DNA from: Arthrobacter sp. Marseille-P9274
GTDB lineage: Bacteria > Actinomycetota > Actinomycetes > Actinomycetales > Micrococcaceae
NCBI RefSeq assembly: GCF_946892675.1
Contig: NZ_CAMPOV010000004.1
Coordinates: 1-64,000, forward strand
Direction: 5' to 3'
Length of the DNA stretch: 64,000 nt
The stretch's first letter is position 1, and every line of letters begins with the position of its first letter. Below the pieces are notes generated by a model. It did no database searches, had not been told where the DNA came from, and was given only the letters and a program-made list of their open reading frames with translations. Below, one piece after another: positions 19,560-28,779 of the stretch. The translations under genes were made by a program, and so were the position numbers.

Positions 19560-19643
19560 GATACTTACCTTCGATCAGCTGGCAGCGTCTGCACCGACTC
19601 GGCGGACGCCGGTCGCATTGGGATGATGCCGGTCAAATAGAGT

Positions 19644-21116
19644 TTAGCGGTCTGCCACGGACCACGTGGCGCCGTCGGCGGAGTCCGCCACCGTGATCCC
19701 CGCCGCAGCCAGGGTGTCCCGGATGGCATCCGCCCGCGCCCAGTCCTTGGCCTCACGGGCCGAGCGTCGTTCCTCGAGCTGCGCACGGACGAGGGCATCC
19801 AGAGCCTGGTGCTCGACCCCGTCGCCGGAGCCGCTGCTCCAGTGCGGGTCCAGCGGATTGATGTACAGCACGTCCGTCATGGCGATGACCTGGTGCAGGG
19901 CACGGTCCGCCGCATCTTTGTCCTTGGCGTCCAGGCCGGTGTTGCCGGCGCGCACCGCCTCGTGCACGGCGGCCAGCGCCTGCGGCACGTTCAGGTCGTC
20001 GTTCATCGCCGCCTCGAAGGCCTCCGGCACGCGCTCCCGGGCTGCCGGCACGGCGGACCCCTCGCCATAGAGGAAGGCCAGGGCCCGCTGCATGAAGCCT
20101 TCAATGCGCTCGACGGCGGCTGCGGCCTCCGCGAGGGAGCCCGGGTTGTAGTCCAGTGCCGAGCGGTACTGCGCCTGCCCGAGGTAGTAGCGCACCACCA
20201 GCGGACGGGCGATCGCGAGCATCTCGGCCGGGGTCACGATGTTGCCGACCGACTTGGACATCTTTTCGCCCTCGTAGGTGACCATGCCGTTGTGCATCCA
20301 GAAGCCGGCGAACCCGTGGCCGGCCGCCCGCGACTGCGCCACCTCGTTTTCGTGGTGCGGGAACCGCAGGTCCAGCCCGCCGCCGTGGATGTCGAATTCG
20401 GTGCCCAGGTACTTAGTGACCATGGCCGAGCACTCGAGGTGCCAGCCCGGGCGGCCCGTGCCCCACGGGCTGGGCCAGCTGGCGGTGGCCGGTTCGCCCT
20501 CCTTGTACCCCTTCCACAGCGCGAAGTCGCGGGGATCGCGCTTGCCCCGGGGACCGGCGTCGGGTGCGGCCTGCATGTCCTCGATGTTCTGCCGCGTGAG
20601 CGAGCCGTACTCCGCCCAGGAACGGACGTCGAAGTACACGTCGCCGGAGTCGTCCAGCGCCGGGTAGGCGTGGCCCCGGTCGATCAGCAGCTGGATCAAC
20701 TGGTGCATCTCCGGGATGTGCCCCGTGGCTCGGGGCTCGTAGGTGGGCCGCGCGACACCCAGCGTGTCGTATGCGCGCTGGAAGGCCTGCTCGTAGCGGT
20801 ACGCCAGCGCCCACCAGGGCTCGTTGGCGATGGCTGGCGCGTCCTGGTCGGCGGGGTCGAAGGGCTCGAACGAGGCTGCGGACTTGGCGAGGATCTTGTC
20901 GTCGATGTCCGTGACGTTACGGACGACCGTGACCTCGTAGCCGCTGTAGCGCAGCCACCTGGTCAGCTGGTCGAAGGCGATCCCCGAGCGGATGTGGCCG
21001 ACATGGGGATCCCCTTGCACCGTGGCGCCGCAGTAGTACAGGCCTACTTTGCCCGGCTGAAGCGGGACGAACTCGCGGACTTCTGCGGCGGCGGTGTCAT
21101 AGAATCTCAGGCTCAC
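19644..21116 (-). CDS. cysS: cysteinyl-tRNA synthetase
   Basis: A 490-residue class I synthetase. [14 protein letters not shown] contains the zinc Cys and the HIGH-type motif (HVGH, 38-41); [14 protein letters not shown] and [15 protein letters not shown] supply the other zinc ligands; [10 protein letters not shown] is the KMSKS loop. The C-terminal DALR-type region is short but complete. MshC, the mycothiol ligase, is related but shorter, so CysS is the better call. The GTG start overlaps the ispF stop as GTGA. The order ispD-ispF-cysS-rlmB is conserved across Actinobacteria. Confidence 0.97.
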   Translation of the reverse strand: MSLRFYDTAAAEVREFVPLQPGKVGLYYCGATVQGDPHVGHIRSGIAFDQLTRWLRYSGYEVTVVRNVTDIDDKILAKSAASFEPFDPADQDAPAIANEPWWALAYRYEQAFQRAYDTLGVARPTYEPRATGHIPEMHQLIQLLIDRGHAYPALDDSGDVYFDVRSWAEYGSLTRQNIEDMQAAPDAGPRGKRDPRDFALWKGYKEGEPATASWPSPWGTGRPGWHLECSAMVTKYLGTEFDIHGGGLDLRFPHHENEVAQSRAAGHGFAGFWMHNGMVTYEGEKMSKSVGNIVTPAEMLAIARPLVVRYYLGQAQYRSALDYNPGSLAEAAAAVERIEGFMQRALAFLYGEGSAVPAARERVPEAFEAAMNDDLNVPQALAAVHEAVRAGNTGLDAKDKDAADRALHQVIAMTDVLYINPLDPHWSSGSGDGVEHQALDALVRAQLEERRSAREAKDWARADAIRDTLAAAGITVADSADGATWSVADR

Positions 21117-21643
21117 CGCTCCAGATTAGCCGCGCCTGCGGCTTGGGGCGCAACTGCCATGACGACGGCGGTGGCGACGGCGGCGATGCCCTCGCCGCGG
21201 CCGGTGAAGCCGAGTCCGTCGCTCGTGGTCGCCGAGACGCTGACCGGAGCGCCGGCCGCCTCGCTGAGCACCGCCTCGGATTCCCCGCGCCGGGGGGCGA
21301 ACTTGGGCCGGTTGCCGATGACCTGGACGGCAACGTTACCGATCTCGAAGCCGGCGCTCCGCACTATCCGCGCCGCCTCGCCCAGCAGGCGGGTACCGGA
21401 GGCACCGGCGTACTCCGGGCGGTCGGTACCGAAATGCGTTCCCAGGTCCCCCAGGCCGGCGGCGGAGAACAGCGCATCCGCGGCAGCGTGGGCAACGGCG
21501 TCTCCATCGGAATGCCCGGACAGGCCGCGCTCACCTTCCCAGAGCAACCCGCCCAGCCAAAGGGGCTGCGGCTCGTCGTCAGGGGCGAAGGCGTGCACGT
21601 CGACACCGATGCCGGTGCGCGGGAAGTTGCTGGAGCCGCTCAT
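21113..21643 (-). CDS. ispF: 2-C-methyl-D-erythritol 2,4-cyclodiphosphate synthase
   Basis: A 176-residue enzyme of the non-mevalonate isoprenoid pathway that forms the cyclic diphosphate from the CDP-ME phosphate made by Isp[16 protein letters not shown] holds the metal-binding Asp and His near the start; [17 protein letters not shown] and [15 protein letters not shown] are family signatures. It overlaps ispD upstream and cysS downstream by 4 nt each. IspE is not in the window. Confidence 0.97.
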   Translation of the reverse strand: MSGSSNFPRTGIGVDVHAFAPDDEPQPLWLGGLLWEGERGLSGHSDGDAVAHAAADALFSAAGLGDLGTHFGTDRPEYAGASGTRLLGEAARIVRSAGFEIGNVAVQVIGNRPKFAPRRGESEAVLSEAAGAPVSVSATTSDGLGFTGRGEGIAAVATAVVMAVAPQAAGAANLER

Positions 21644-22416
21644 TGTTGGCCTTCCTGTCCGGGGGCAGCAGCGGACGCGAGCCGGCGGGCGGCCAGTGCC
21701 TCCGCCGTCATCAGGTCCAGCTCGGTGGTGATCTTGAGGGCCTCTTCGGAACCGGGCACCAGGAAGACCGTCACTCCCCGCCGCTCCACGAGCATCGCGT
21801 CATCCGTGATCCCTGCGGCGTCTTCGCCGGCCGACTCCAGCCAATCGTGGGCCTCCGCCAGGATCCGGGCATCGAAGCCCTGCGGGGTCTGGACGGCGCG
21901 AAGGATTGCCCGCTCGGGAGTCCCGGCAACCTTCTCGCCGGCGATGCTGCGCTCCTGCTGCGAACTGGGACTCGCCGCCTTGATCGTGTCCGCCACCGGG
22001 ACGGCGGGGATGACGGCCTGCGCACCGGAGGCCAGCGCTGCTGCGACGCGGTTGAAGACCTCGGGCGGCGTCAGCGCGCGTGCGGCATCGTGGACCAGGA
22101 CGGCATCCAGCCCGGACCCCAGCCCTGCCAGTGCCCTGCCGACGGACTCCGCCCGGCTGCTGCCGCCCTGCACCGCCGCTACCGGGGTCTTCCCGCCGGC
22201 GCGCGCGCAAATGCCGCGGAGCCTGGTGTCGCCCGGAGGGACCGCGACGCAGACGCGGGCGGCCACGCCGGATGCAAGGACCGAGTCGAGCGCATGTTCC
22301 AGCAAGGTGCGCCCGGCCAATTCGACCTCGGCCTTGGGGATGCCGTAGCCGAGCCGCTGGCCGGAACCCGCGGCGACGATGACAACGCCGATGCGCAGCG
22401 TGGGAGGTGTAGACAC
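21640..22416 (-). CDS. ispD: 2-C-methyl-D-erythritol 4-phosphate cytidylyltransferase
   Basis: A 258-residue nucleotidyltransferase. The CTP-binding loop [35 protein letters not shown] and the late [12 protein letters not shown] region are clear. It makes CDP-methylerythritol for isoprenoid synthesis. The GTG start at 22416 has no ribosome site. A minus-strand TAGGCT (22423-22428) lies 6 nt upstream, so ispD probably has its own leaderless promoter just after the carD terminator. Confidence 0.96.
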   Translation of the reverse strand: MSTPPTLRIGVVIVAAGSGQRLGYGIPKAEVELAGRTLLEHALDSVLASGVAARVCVAVPPGDTRLRGICARAGGKTPVAAVQGGSSRAESVGRALAGLGSGLDAVLVHDAARALTPPEVFNRVAAALASGAQAVIPAVPVADTIKAASPSSQQERSIAGEKVAGTPERAILRAVQTPQGFDARILAEAHDWLESAGEDAAGITDDAMLVERRGVTVFLVPGSEEALKITTELDLMTAEALAARRLASAAAPGQEGQQ

Positions 22417-22441
22417 GCGTCAAGCCTACCGGCACGAAAAA

Positions 22442-22469
22442 GGCGGCCGGTCCGCTGGGACCGGCCGCC
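22442..22469 (-). terminator. terminator of carD
   Basis: A perfect 12-bp stem (22442-22453 with 22458-22469, loop GCTG) is followed on the minus strand by five Ts (22437-22441). It is a textbook intrinsic terminator between carD and ispD. The leaderless ispD -10 begins about 9 nt after the T-run. Confidence 0.9.
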
Positions 22470-22495
22470 GGGGCCTTTAGGGGCAGTCTAGGCTG

Positions 22496-22978
22496 CTAGG
22501 ACGCAAGCACCTCGTCCAGCACTGCCGCCGCCTTGTCTTCGTCTGTCTTTTCCGCAAGGGCCAGCTCCGAAACCAGGATCTGCCGGGCCTTGGCCAGCAT
22601 GCGCTTTTCGCCTGCCGACAGGCCGCGGTCCTGTTCGCGCCGCCACAGATCGCGCACTACCTCGGCAACTTTGATAACGTCGCCGGATGCGAGCTTCTCC
22701 AAGTTGGCCTTGTAACGGCGCGACCAGTTCGTGGGTTCCTCGGTGAACTCGGCACGGAGTACGTCAAACACGTGCTCCAGGCCTTCCTTGCCCACCACAT
22801 CGCGAACGCCTACCAGATCTACGTTCTCTGCCGGAACCTCAATGGTCAGGTCACCCTGAGCCACTCGGAGCTTGAGATACATCTTCTCTTCGCCCTTGAT
22901 GGTGCGCATCTTGATCTCTTCGATCTTCGCAGCACCGTGGTGAGGGTAAACAACCGTCTCGCCGACCTCAAATACCAT
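22496..22978 (-). CDS. carD: CarD family RNA polymerase-binding transcription factor
   Basis: A 160-residue global regulator that binds the RNA polymerase beta subunit and stabilises open complexes, notably at rRNA promoters. The N-terminal RNAP-interacting domain starts [17 protein letters not shown]. The C-terminal helical domain holds [16 protein letters not shown] with Trp85, the residue that wedges the upstream fork in Mycobacterium CarD. The ATG at 22978 matches the family start; AGGGGA lies about 9 nt upstream, so unlike ispD it has a leader. It is divergent from the LpqE-like lipoprotein, as in Mycobacterium. Confidence 0.97.
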   Translation of the reverse strand: MVFEVGETVVYPHHGAAKIEEIKMRTIKGEEKMYLKLRVAQGDLTIEVPAENVDLVGVRDVVGKEGLEHVFDVLRAEFTEEPTNWSRRYKANLEKLASGDVIKVAEVVRDLWRREQDRGLSAGEKRMLAKARQILVSELALAEKTDEDKAAAVLDEVLAS

Positions 22979-23231
22979 GTGGACTTTCCCCTTTCCCACA
23001 GACAAGTTTATCATGCCGCTTACGGTCTCCCCGGGCCGCCCGGACGGCGCCGATCCGCGCCATTGCAGCGATCCCGCGGTGGTCACCCCTTGACGAAGAG
23101 CGGATTTGATGCATGCGGGCAGGTTGGTTACGCCGGAGGAATCCAACTTTTGCCGGGACTGCCGGTAGGCTATGGCTGAGCTGTGTACAGCTCCCGCTCG
23201 ATGTAAAGCCTTTGAATGAGGAGTCCCTGCC

Positions 23232-23789
23232 GTGAAGATTGCGCCGAAGAACCGTGTGCAGCGTGCCCTAGCTATCGGCACCGCCTCGCTAGCCCTCCTG
23301 GGGTCCGCTGGGTGCAGCAGCATCAACGACCAGGCGACTACCTTCTCGTACGCCGCAAGCGACGGCATCGTGGCCAACGTCGACCCGATCCTGCTGCGCA
23401 ACCTGATGCTGGTCGCCGCCGACGGCGACTCGCAGGCACGGGTGCTGGGCACCGCCAGCAACACCTCCGACTCCCCCGTGCAGCTGACCCTGACCGGTCC
23501 GGGCAGCACGGCGAGCGTCACGGTTCCGGCGAACGGCCAGATCCGCTTCGAGCAGGCTGAGAACGAAACTGTCGTCGACACCCCGGGCGCCGACCCGGGA
23601 GCACTGGTGAACCTCGATGTAAAGGTCAACTCGGAGTCCACCGAGCTCGGTGTCCCCGTCCTGGACGGCTCGCTGGCCGAGTACAAGCCCTTCGTCCCGA
23701 GCTCCGCCGCGACCCCGGCTCCGGCCGGTTCGGCCACCCCGGCTCCCTCCGGTTCCGCCACCCCGGCACCGACCGAGACCGCTCCGTAA
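23232..23789 (+). CDS. LpqE-like lipoprotein
   Basis: A 185-residue secreted lipoprotein. Signal peptide 1-27 ([16 protein letters not shown]) ends in a lipobox with Cys28. The mature part (about 30-150) is a single small beta-rich domain, and residues 159-182 are three 8-residue SATPAPxG repeats. GTG 23232 has GAGGAG about 9 nt upstream. Its place opposite carD matches lpqE (Rv3584) of M. tuberculosis, also a small lipoprotein of unknown function; the homology call rests on position, size and lipobox and should be checked by alignment. Confidence 0.75.
   Translation: MKIAPKNRVQRALAIGTASLALLGSAGCSSINDQATTFSYAASDGIVANVDPILLRNLMLVAADGDSQARVLGTASNTSDSPVQLTLTGPGSTASVTVPANGQIRFEQAENETVVDTPGADPGALVNLDVKVNSESTELGVPVLDGSLAEYKPFVPSSAATPAPAGSATPAPSGSATPAPTETAP
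23706..23777 (+). repeat. three 24-nt tandem repeats in the lipoprotein C-terminus
   Basis: Three imperfect 24-nt units encode [16 protein letters not shown] and SATPAPTE. A Pro/Ala-rich flexible tail of this kind is variable in copy number in other surface proteins. Confidence 0.8.
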
Positions 23790-23816
23790 TCGGCAGCCCC
23801 CGAACGGACTGACGAA

Positions 23817-23850
23817 GGAGGGCCGCATCCCTGAACGGATGCGGCCCTCC
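23817..23850 (+). terminator. terminator after the LpqE-like gene
   Basis: A perfect 14-bp stem (23817-23830 with 23837-23850, loop CTGAAC) is followed by TTTGTGTTT on the plus strand. It may also serve the convergent regX3 transcript. Confidence 0.85.
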
Positions 23851-23916
23851 TTTGTGTTTGCTTCGCCGGCGTGAGCTCCTATGTCCGCTCCGCGGCGCTG
23901 GCGCCGAGGCGGCTGC

Positions 23917-24597
23917 CTAGGGCTCGAACTTGTAGCCGAGCCCGCGGACCGTCACCAGGAAGCGGGGTGCCGACGGGTCCGGTTCGATCTTGCCGCGCAG
24001 GCGCTTGACGTGGACGTCGAGGGTCTTGGTGTCCCCGACGTAGTCGGAACCCCAGACCCGGTCGATGAGCTGCCCGCGGGTGAGGACGCGGCCCGCGTTG
24101 CGGAGCAGCATTTCGAGCAGTTCGAACTCCTTCAGGGGCAGCGAGACCGGTTCCCCGGAAACGCTGACCACGTGCCGTTCCACGTCCATCCGCACGGGGC
24201 CGGACTGCACCGTATTGGAAATCAGCTCTTCCGGCTCGCCCTGCCGGCGCAGCACCGCCCGCACCCGCGCCACGAGCTCGCGGGAGGAGTAGGGCTTGGT
24301 GACGTAGTCATCCGCGCCGAGCTCCAAGCCAACCACCTTGTCGATTTCGGCATCCTTGGCGGTCAGCATGATGACGGGCACGTTCGAGCGCTGGCGCAGC
24401 TGACGGCACACTTCCGTACCGGACTGGCCCGGGAGCATGAGGTCCAGCAGGACGAGGTCGGCACCCGAGCGGTCGAACTCCACAACGGCATCCAGCCCGT
24501 TGTCGACAACCTGTACTTCAAAGCCCTCTTTGCCCAGAAGGTAGCTGAGCGGATCGCTCAACGACTCTTCGTCTTCGACAACCAAAATGCGGGTCAA
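23917..24597 (-). CDS. regX3: two-component response regulator RegX3
   Basis: A 226-residue OmpR/PhoB-type regulator. The receiver domain has the acidic pair in VVEDEES, phosphoacceptor Asp52 (LLDLMLPG) and Lys101 (VTKPY). The winged-helix domain (about 130-226) ends RFLVTVRGLGYKFEP. It starts with TTG, overlapping the senX3 stop as TTGA; no other start fits because the receiver begins at residue 2. Paired with SenX3 and next to phoU, it should be the phosphate-starvation regulator. Confidence 0.95.
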   Translation of the reverse strand: MTRILVVEDEESLSDPLSYLLGKEGFEVQVVDNGLDAVVEFDRSGADLVLLDLMLPGQSGTEVCRQLRQRSNVPVIMLTAKDAEIDKVVGLELGADDYVTKPYSSRELVARVRAVLRRQGEPEELISNTVQSGPVRMDVERHVVSVSGEPVSLPLKEFELLEMLLRNAGRVLTRGQLIDRVWGSDYVGDTKTLDVHVKRLRGKIEPDPSAPRFLVTVRGLGYKFEP

Positions 24598-25802
24598 GCA
24601 CTAACTCCTTGCTCACGGGCACCGTTGGAGCCCTTTTTTGTCGGCTCAGCCGGCCCTCCGCCGGCCTCCGTTTCCTCTTCGGTCTGGTCCATCTCAGGCA
24701 GGCGGACGGTAAAGGTCGATCCCTGTCCCGGCTGCGACCAGACCGAGACCTCTCCACCGTGCTGGGAAATGATGTGTTTGACGATGCTCAGGCCCAGCCC
24801 GGTCCCCCCGGTCTGGCGGGACCGCGCGGCATCCACGCGGTAGAACCGTTCAAAGATGCGGTCCTGCTCTTCGGCCGTGATGCCCGGGCCCTGATCCGTT
24901 ACGGAGATCGTTGCCAGGCCTTCGCGGAACCGCAGGCCCACGCCCACCTTGGAGTGCTCCGGCGCATACCGGATGGCGTTCTCGATCAGGTTGCGCAGGG
25001 CTGTCATCAGCAGGTCGGGGTCCCCGTAGACCTTTTCCTCGACCTTGCCTCCCACGATGATCTGGATGTCCTTGCTGTCCGCAGTCAGCCGGTTGCGGTC
25101 CACGGCCTCTGCGACGACCGGGTTCAGGTCCACGGCCGTGCCGGTCTGGACGACGTCGGCACCCTGCAGCCGGGAGAGCTCGATAATGTCCTGCACCAGC
25201 GCGCCCAGCCGCGTGGCTTCCTTCTGCATCCGCAGTGCGAACCGGCGGACAGCCTGCTCGTCGTCAGCCGCGCCTTCGACGGCCTCGGCGAGCAGCGACA
25301 GTGCACCTACCGGCGTCTTCAGTTCGTGCGACACGTTCGCCACGAAGTCGTTACGCATGGCCTCGGTGCGGGTGATCTCAGTGCGATCATCGGCCAGCAG
25401 CAGGATGTAGTCATCGCCGATGGGGGCAACCCGCACCTGCACGATGATGCTGCCCTGCCCGAACGGGCCCCTCGGCAGTTCCAGCTGGCGCTCCTCGATC
25501 ACGCCGTCGCGGCGGACCCTCGCGGTCAACTCCAGCAGCTCCTTGTGGACCACGGTGTGGCCGCGCACCAGCCCGTAGGCGTAGGCGCCCGGGCTTGCCC
25601 GCACCACGCCGTCGATCACGTCCACAATGACATAGGCGCGTCCGACGACGGCGAGGACTTCCGCTGCGCCTTCACGGATGGTGGGCTCGGCAACCTCCAC
25701 TTGGCGTCGCTGGCGTTCGCTGAGCCGGAAGGCCAGCACGCCGAAGGCGCCCAGCAGCAGGCCGACCAGCCCGGCCAGCAGGGCGATCATCAGAGGTTCC
25801 AC
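24594..25802 (-). CDS. senX3: sensor histidine kinase SenX3
   Basis: A 402-residue membrane kinase. One N-terminal membrane helix (about 4-26) is followed by a PAS-like domain (about 45-140), the dimerisation helix with His159 in VANVSHELKTPVG, and the ATPase domain with NLIENAIRYAPE, DQGPGITAEE and GGTGLGLSIVKHI. A single membrane helix and no periplasmic domain are typical of PhoR/SenX3 kinases that sense phosphate through PhoU and the Pst transporter. The GTG start has TAAGCT (25809-25814) 6 nt upstream and no ribosome site, suggesting a leaderless senX3-regX3 mRNA. Confidence 0.95.
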   Translation of the reverse strand: MEPLMIALLAGLVGLLLGAFGVLAFRLSERQRRQVEVAEPTIREGAAEVLAVVGRAYVIVDVIDGVVRASPGAYAYGLVRGHTVVHKELLELTARVRRDGVIEERQLELPRGPFGQGSIIVQVRVAPIGDDYILLLADDRTEITRTEAMRNDFVANVSHELKTPVGALSLLAEAVEGAADDEQAVRRFALRMQKEATRLGALVQDIIELSRLQGADVVQTGTAVDLNPVVAEAVDRNRLTADSKDIQIIVGGKVEEKVYGDPDLLMTALRNLIENAIRYAPEHSKVGVGLRFREGLATISVTDQGPGITAEEQDRIFERFYRVDAARSRQTGGTGLGLSIVKHIISQHGGEVSVWSQPGQGSTFTVRLPEMDQTEEETEAGGGPAEPTKKGSNGAREQGVSA

Positions 25803-25863
25803 GCCTATAGCTTATGCCGCCGCAGACGTCACCCTCCGCGGTTTTGGTGGCATTCAGTCAGGG

Positions 25864-25885
25864 GTTCAACTAACGTTCACTTAGA
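25864..25885. promoter_or_regulatory. PHO-box-like direct repeat
   Basis: Two direct repeats, GTTCAACTAAC and GTTCACTTAGA, are spaced exactly 11 nt apart. This matches the actinobacterial PHO box (GTTCACC with 11-nt period); each 7-base core matches at 6 positions. It lies between senX3 and phoU, so phosphorylated RegX3 could control both directions. Confidence 0.65.
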
Positions 25886-25983
25886 GAAGCACCGGAAGTT
25901 AACGGCGCGGTGGCAGTCTCCACAGTGACTGTGACTACTGCGCGGTCGACGGAGTGTGGCTAATGACAATGAAAGGACGGCCT

Positions 25984-26643
25984 GTGCGAAAGGTATTTCA
26001 AGCGGAGCTCCATCAGGTAGGCGAACAACTGGTCGAGATCTCCCGGCTCGTGACCGAGGCCATTGAGAAGGCGAACACGGCTTTCACCACGGCGGATACC
26101 GAACTCGCGCAGGACGTCATTGCGTCAGATGCACGCATCGATTTCCTGCAGAACAACCTGGATGAACGTGCCATCGAGATCCTGGCTCTGCAGGGCCCGG
26201 TGGCCTCGGACCTGCGGGTCATCGTCGGTTCGCTGCGGATGAGCGCCTCACTCGAGCGCATGGGAGACTTGGCGCGCCATATCGCCCAGCTGGCCCGGAT
26301 GCGCTACCCGGAGATGGTGGTCCCGGAGCACCTGCGAGCAACCTTCGACGAGATCGCCGAGCAGGACATCGCCATCTCCCGGCTGCTGACCGAGCTGCTG
26401 GACACCCGCGAACTGGATCTGGCCCGCGACATCGCCCGCCGCAACGACAGGGTCAACGAACTCCACGCAGGAATTTTCAAGGCCATTGCCTCCCCGGACT
26501 TCTCCGCCTCGCCGGCGACCGCCGTCGATGTTGCCCTCGCCAGCCGCTACTTCGAGCGCTTCGCCGACCACGGCATCTCGGTGAGCCGCAAGGTGACCTA
26601 CCTGGTCACGGGCGAGTGGACGGCCAACGGCGACGCCGTCTAG
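25984..26643 (+). CDS. phoU: PhoU phosphate-signalling protein
   Basis: A 219-residue all-helical protein with the two repeated PhoU three-helix units. Each carries the metal-binding region: ALQGPVASDLRVIVGSLRMS with LERMGDLARHIA, and ALASRYFERFADHGISVSRK. PhoU links phosphate uptake to kinase activity. GTG at 25984 is chosen over an ATG 9 codons upstream because AAAGGA stands 6-7 nt before it and the family N-terminus begins here. It is divergent from senX3; the pst transporter genes are not in the window. Confidence 0.93.
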   Translation: MRKVFQAELHQVGEQLVEISRLVTEAIEKANTAFTTADTELAQDVIASDARIDFLQNNLDERAIEILALQGPVASDLRVIVGSLRMSASLERMGDLARHIAQLARMRYPEMVVPEHLRATFDEIAEQDIAISRLLTELLDTRELDLARDIARRNDRVNELHAGIFKAIASPDFSASPATAVDVALASRYFERFADHGISVSRKVTYLVTGEWTANGDAV

Positions 26644-26659
26644 CCAGCACTCGAGCAGA

Positions 26660-26696
26660 CAGAAGGCCGGTTCCCGCGCAGGGAACCGGCCTTCTG
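26660..26696. terminator. bidirectional terminator phoU / gpmA
   Basis: A perfect 16-bp stem (26660-26675 with 26681-26696, loop GCGCA) lies between two convergent genes. There is no strong T-run on either side. Confidence 0.75.
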
Positions 26697-26711
26697 AGTG
26701 TGCTGGGGCTG

Positions 26712-27467
26712 CTACTTCTTGCCCTGGTTGGCTACCGCCTCGATCGCTGCGGCTGCTGCGTCCGCGTCAAGGTAGGTGCCGCCGGCCTTGACCGGCTTCA
26801 GGTTCTCGTCGAGCTCGTAGACGAGCGGGATGCCGGTGGGGATGTTCAGCGCGGCGATGTCGTTGTCGCTGATGCCGTCGAGGTGCTTGACCAGCGCACG
26901 CAGGGAGTTGCCGTGGGCGGTCACCATGACGGTGCGGCCGCTGAGCACATCCTTGGAGATGTCCGATTCCCAGTAAGGCAGGAAGCGCTCCAGCACGTCC
27001 TTGAGGCACTCCGTACGCGGAACCGAGGCCAGGTCCGCGTAGCGCGGGTCCTTGGCCTGCGACCACTCGCTCGAGTCGTCCAGCTCGGGCGGCGGGGTGT
27101 CGTAGGAGCGGCGCCACAGCATGAACTGGTCGTCGCCGAACTCCTCGCGGATCTGCGTCTTGTCCTTGCCCTGCAGGGCGCCGTAGTGGCGCTCGTTCAA
27201 GCGCCAGCTGCGCTTGACGTCGATCCAGTCGCGGTCAGCGGCCTCGAGGGCGAGGTTCGCGGTGACGATGGCACGCTTGAGCCGGGAGGTGTAGAGCACA
27301 TCGGGGAGGATGCCTGCCTCGACCAGCAGCTCGCCGCCGCGCTTGGCCTCGGCCCGGCCCTGGTCGGTCAGGGGAACGTCCACCCAGCCGGTGAAGAGGT
27401 TCTTCTCGTTCCAGTCGCTTTGGCCGTGCCGCAGCAGAATCAACTTGTAGTTCGTCGAGGCAGTCAT
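26712..27467 (-). CDS. gpmA: 2,3-bisphosphoglycerate-dependent phosphoglycerate mutase
   Basis: A 251-residue glycolytic enzyme interconverting 3- and 2-phosphoglycerate. The phosphohistidine motif [36 protein letters not shown] and [16 protein letters not shown] are all present. ATG 27467 is preferred because AGGA stands about 8 nt upstream; another ATG three codons earlier is possible. gpm next to senX3-regX3 is also seen in Mycobacterium. Confidence 0.96.
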   Translation of the reverse strand: MTASTNYKLILLRHGQSDWNEKNLFTGWVDVPLTDQGRAEAKRGGELLVEAGILPDVLYTSRLKRAIVTANLALEAADRDWIDVKRSWRLNERHYGALQGKDKTQIREEFGDDQFMLWRRSYDTPPPELDDSSEWSQAKDPRYADLASVPRTECLKDVLERFLPYWESDISKDVLSGRTVMVTAHGNSLRALVKHLDGISDNDIAALNIPTGIPLVYELDENLKPVKAGGTYLDADAAAAAIEAVANQGKK

Positions 27468-27581
27468 GGCGTTCATCCTATCCGCCAGCCCCTTCCCGGT
27501 TCTCTCCCGTGCCGTGACGTTACGCACTCAGGCGCACTGAATGGAAAAACCGGGCCGCCCGTCCGTCTATTCTGTTTTTTC

Positions 27582-28403
27582 GTGCCGAGCCCCCGTCCCG
27601 CAGCTGCCGTCCGCCCGAAACCCGCCAAGCCGATCGGAGCGGTCACGCGGGGCACCACCAATCCGAACCGGCTGCGCCGGATGGACCGCTGGCTGTGCGG
27701 TCCGCGCGGAGCCCTCCTGCGCAATGCCGCGGACCCTCTCGTGATCGACCTGGGCTACGGCGCGTCGCCGAGCACCGCCATCGAACTCCACCACCGGGTC
27801 TCCAGGCTGCGCGCGGACGTGGAGGTGATCGGCGTCGAGATCGAGCCGGAGCGCGTCCTGCGGGCGAAGCCCTTGGAACGCCCGGGGCTGAGCTTCCGGC
27901 AGGGCGGCTTCGAGATCCCGGTGCCGGGACGCCGGCCAGCCGTGGTGCGCGCCTTTAATGTCCTGCGGCAGTACGCCGAGTCCGAGTACGGCGCGCATTG
28001 GGACACGGTGCGGGACCGGCTGGCCCCCGGCGGGCTGTTCATCGACGGCACCTGCGACGAGATCGGGCGCCGGGCCACCTGGGTCGCGGTAGAGCCGGAG
28101 GGCCCTGTGTCGCTGAGCATCTCGCTGCGCTTCGGGGCGTTCGACCGGCCTTCCGATGTGGCCGAGCGGCTGCCCAAGGCGCTGATCCACCACAATGTCG
28201 CCGACGAACGCGTCCACGACTATCTGCAGGCGCTGGACCGGTGCTGGGCGGAGTCCGCCGCCGTGGCGCCGTTCGGGAACCGCCAGCGGTGGCTGTCCAT
28301 GTGCCGGATGATGCGGAAGGCCGGCTGGCCCGTGCAGGACGGCCCGGCGCGGTGGCGGCTCGGGGAAATCACCGTAGGCTGGGCCGCGGTCCGCCCGGAC
28401 TAG
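27582..28403 (+). CDS. class I SAM-dependent methyltransferase-like protein
   Basis: A 273-residue protein. VIDLGYGASPSTAIELHHR is a Rossmann-type SAM-binding loop (about 48-65), followed by the acidic strand end VIGVEIEPER and AFNVLRQYAE. The substrate is not recognisable. The GTG at 27582 has no ribosome site; TATTCT lies at 27568-27573, 8 nt upstream, so the mRNA may be leaderless. The N-terminal 25 residues are Pro/Arg-rich and poorly conserved in appearance. Confidence 0.75.
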   Translation: MPSPRPAAAVRPKPAKPIGAVTRGTTNPNRLRRMDRWLCGPRGALLRNAADPLVIDLGYGASPSTAIELHHRVSRLRADVEVIGVEIEPERVLRAKPLERPGLSFRQGGFEIPVPGRRPAVVRAFNVLRQYAESEYGAHWDTVRDRLAPGGLFIDGTCDEIGRRATWVAVEPEGPVSLSISLRFGAFDRPSDVAERLPKALIHHNVADERVHDYLQALDRCWAESAAVAPFGNRQRWLSMCRMMRKAGWPVQDGPARWRLGEITVGWAAVRPD

Positions 28404-28415
28404 GAAGTCCCCGGC

Positions 28416-28751
28416 CTACCAGGGGCCGTAGGGTCCGTAGGCGCTGCCGCCGGAGCCCTTGAGTTCATTCAGCGCCGGCTTGACGTCCGCCAGGTAGACG
28501 GAGGCGGCGATCACGGCGGCCAGCTGGAACAGCATCCAGGTGCCGAATCCTCCGCCGAGAAGGGACAGCCCGCCGACCGCGGCCGCAGCGACCGTCATGC
28601 CGATCCAGAACCCCTTGGTGCGCTTGAAAGCGGCCTGGAAATGCTCGCCCTTGCGACCCACGCAGTCGATGAGCGCCCACAGCTCGATGCCGAGGGCCAC
28701 GTAGCCCAGGCCCCGGTAGAGCCATTCCTGAATCTCATACGCAATCAGCAC
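28416..28751 (-). CDS. DUF2516 family membrane protein
   Basis: A 111-residue protein with about three membrane helices (LGYVALGIELWALIDCV, FWIGMTVAAAAVGGLSLL, WMLFQLAAVIAASVYLADV) and a Gly/Tyr-rich tail. It matches the small actinobacterial DUF2516 family of unknown function. The GTG start has TAGGCT (28758-28763) exactly 6 nt upstream and no ribosome site. Confidence 0.85.
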   Translation of the reverse strand: MLIAYEIQEWLYRGLGYVALGIELWALIDCVGRKGEHFQAAFKRTKGFWIGMTVAAAAVGGLSLLGGGFGTWMLFQLAAVIAASVYLADVKPALNELKGSGGSAYGPYGPW

Positions 28752-28779
28752 GTTTCCAGCCTAACGGTTCGAAGTCCTG

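Noticed and set aside
22979-23761. Upstream extension of the carD frame
   Set aside because: CarD begins [15 protein letters not shown] at 22978; the extension is antisense to the lipoprotein gene.
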